A stretch of DNA of 38,539 nucleotides, taken from assembly GCA_003254885.1 (NCBI GenBank), contig QANT01008334.1, forward strand, positions 1 through 38,539, written 5' to 3'. The notes under the pieces are model-generated. The model had not been told where the DNA came from, ran no database searches, and saw only the letters and a program-made list of their open reading frames with translations. Below, piece after piece: positions 37,157 through 38,539 of this stretch; the first letter of the stretch is position 1, and each line of letters begins with the position of its first letter. Both the position numbers and the translations under genes were made by a program. The DNA comes from Purshia tridentata (lineage: Eukaryota > Streptophyta > Magnoliopsida > Rosales > Rosaceae).

Positions 37157-38158
37157 AGGGGTGGGCACCAAAAAAACTAATTTAAAAAATGTTTAGAGTT
37201 TCAATTGGGGTTTGGTTTAGGGTTTGGGGATAGGGGTTTCAGATTGGGGTTTGGGGTTTTATTTTGGGGTTTGGCCAAACCCCAATTTTTGCCAAATCAA
37301 TTAAAACAAAAAAGACATTATAGGCATATACTTAATACTTATATACCCTAATCTATACCTTATAAATATAAGACAATAAGACATAGTGAAATAGGGATTA
37401 GGGTATATACTATATACTTAGTACTTACATACTTAATAGAGTTTAGAATTTAGGGTATATAATTATATACTTATACTTAATACTTATATATATTATATGC
37501 TACATAATTTCTATACTTATATATATTATAGTCTTATAGACTTAAACCATTATACCTTATACTTACTTAGTTAATTAGTTATAGGGTATAGGGTATAGGA
37601 TATATACAAAATACATATATGTTATAATGTTATATAATTACTATACTAATATATGTTACAGTCTTATAATCCTAAACCATATATCCTAGAGGGCCTATAT
37701 CTTTATTGTTTGATAACTTGATTAATTATATAATACAAATATATACTTTCAAATATTCAAATGAATCAAATAGATTAATTATAAATTTTAAACTATAAAT
37801 TATAGCATATAATAAATATATACAAAATTATAAACATATATAAAATTTATAAATTATAATAGGGGGTTTTGGTTTTTTTTTTTTTTAACTCTACAATATA
37901 AATTAGCACATATATAACTAATAAATATACATAAAATTAATATATTAAAAAATTTTAAATTTATTAATTAATTATTCGGGCCGGTCTGGTTTGGTTTGTT
38001 GCAAAAAGGGCTAGAACCGGCGCCGAAACCGGACCACACCGGTTTGGTTTGGTTTTTTTCTCGGTGTTGACTTTTTTGGTCAACACGATTTTTTTCAAGT
38101 TTTTCAAAGTTCGGTTTGGTTTGATTTTACCAGTGCACGGTTTTTATGCCCACCCCTA
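37157..38158. mobile_element. non-autonomous hAT-like element, about 1 kb
   Basis: The ends are inverted: AGGGGTGGGCA at 37157-37167 and TGCCCACCCCT at 38147-38157. The subterminal region at the right is rich in GGTTTGGTTTGG and CCGGTTTGG, the style of many plant hAT derivatives with TAGGGGTGGGCA ends. No transposase frame is present. Flanking octamers are only loosely similar, so a target duplication is not clean. Inside are a 22-bp perfect palindrome (37264-37285) and diverged repeats of about 131 bp (37481-37559 and 37612-37688). Confidence 0.65.
37481..37688. repeat. diverged tandem repeat, period about 131 bp
   Basis: Two AT-rich segments, 37481-37559 and 37612-37688, share an ordered series of motifs (CTATACT, ATATATRTTA, AGTCTTATA, TAAACCAT) with many substitutions. 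They lie inside the hAT-like element. Confidence 0.55.
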
Positions 38159-38539
38159 ATGGAGAGAAAGAGAGAGAGATCAACGAGATTGGGCTGTGGG
38201 TTTTGTGCTCGAGGGGGATGGGGAATGGGTTTGGGTTTTAGTATCTGCAGCCATGGAAACAATGCAACTAAAAATGCAACCTTAGAGAAAGAGAGAGCGA
38301 GAAAGAATGACAGTGAGGCGGCTGACTGAAAATTTCACAGCCTTAGGATTTTATGTTTGTTAGTTATATTTTTTCAAAATTTTAGGTGAAATATCGCCGA
38401 AAATTTCGTTTATTTGGGGTATAAAAATTTTAACACGATACCAACATAATTTCGTCAACATTTCGTAAATTTCGCCTAAATTCGGAGCGAAATTTCCACC
38501 GAAAGTTTAATACAGAGAAACTAAGATTGGGATAATTTT
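38159..38539. other. non-coding flank of the hAT-like element
   Basis: A GA-rich stretch, a short GC-richer part, then repeated GAAATTTCG-type motifs at about 38390-38500. No gene. The GAAATTTC motifs match those left of the hAT-like element, suggesting one older repeat that was interrupted. Confidence 0.5.

Noticed and set aside
37198-37262. Interstitial telomere array
   Set aside because: TTTAGGG-like units are irregular (GGGTTTGG, GGGGATAGGGG) and do not form a true tandem array.

Overview
This is a nuclear window from a flowering plant, most likely a eudicot. The evidence is AT-rich intergenic DNA, GT-AG spliced genes with plant-specific families (group IIe WRKY, RABA-type Rab, chloroplast SDR/CIA30 protein, SGPS-type secreted peptides), and a U2 snRNA gene carrying the plant-specific upstream sequence element. 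I cannot fix family or genus from the sequence alone. The gene density (seven protein genes and one snRNA gene in 38.5 kb) suggests a compact to medium genome.

Layout. 1-2.1 kb: upstream DNA. 2.16-2.87 kb (+): three-exon gene for an HLH-like/ACT-type small regulator. 2.9-7.1 kb: intergenic, with microsatellites. 7.09-8.16 kb (+): three-exon group IIe WRKY factor. 8.2-11.1 kb: intergenic. 11.07-14.11 kb (-): two-exon RABA1/Rab11-type GTPase whose 2.4-kb intron carries a 142-bp tandem duplication. 15.92-16.30 kb (+): 97-residue protein of unknown function whose last five codons lie in a second exon. 18.49-22.87 kb (-): 16-exon plastid atypical SDR with an inserted CIA30 domain; one intron is GC-AG and one exon is only 24 nt. 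23.18-23.47 kb (+): complete U2 snRNA gene (USE, TATA, RNA, 3' box), divergent from the plastid gene. 27.68-27.96 kb (+) and 30.34-30.66 kb (-): two convergent genes for secreted peptide precursors with SGPS/PIP- or IDA-like motifs, with a MITE-like hairpin between them. From 33.1 kb to the end the window is dominated by mobile or rearranged DNA: a 2.86-kb inverted repeat with about 1.4-kb arms and a 10-nt centre, a SINE-like tRNA-derived head, and a roughly 1-kb non-autonomous hAT-like element with AGGGGTGGGCA ends.

The genes do not form one pathway; this is ordinary plant gene order. The most unusual parts are the large inverted repeat (33.25-36.12 kb), whose two arms both keep an open, splice-bounded reading frame, and the pair of neighbouring SGPS-peptide genes. 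I found no clear candidate for a wholly new system. All exon structures come from reading frame and splice signals only, without transcripts.
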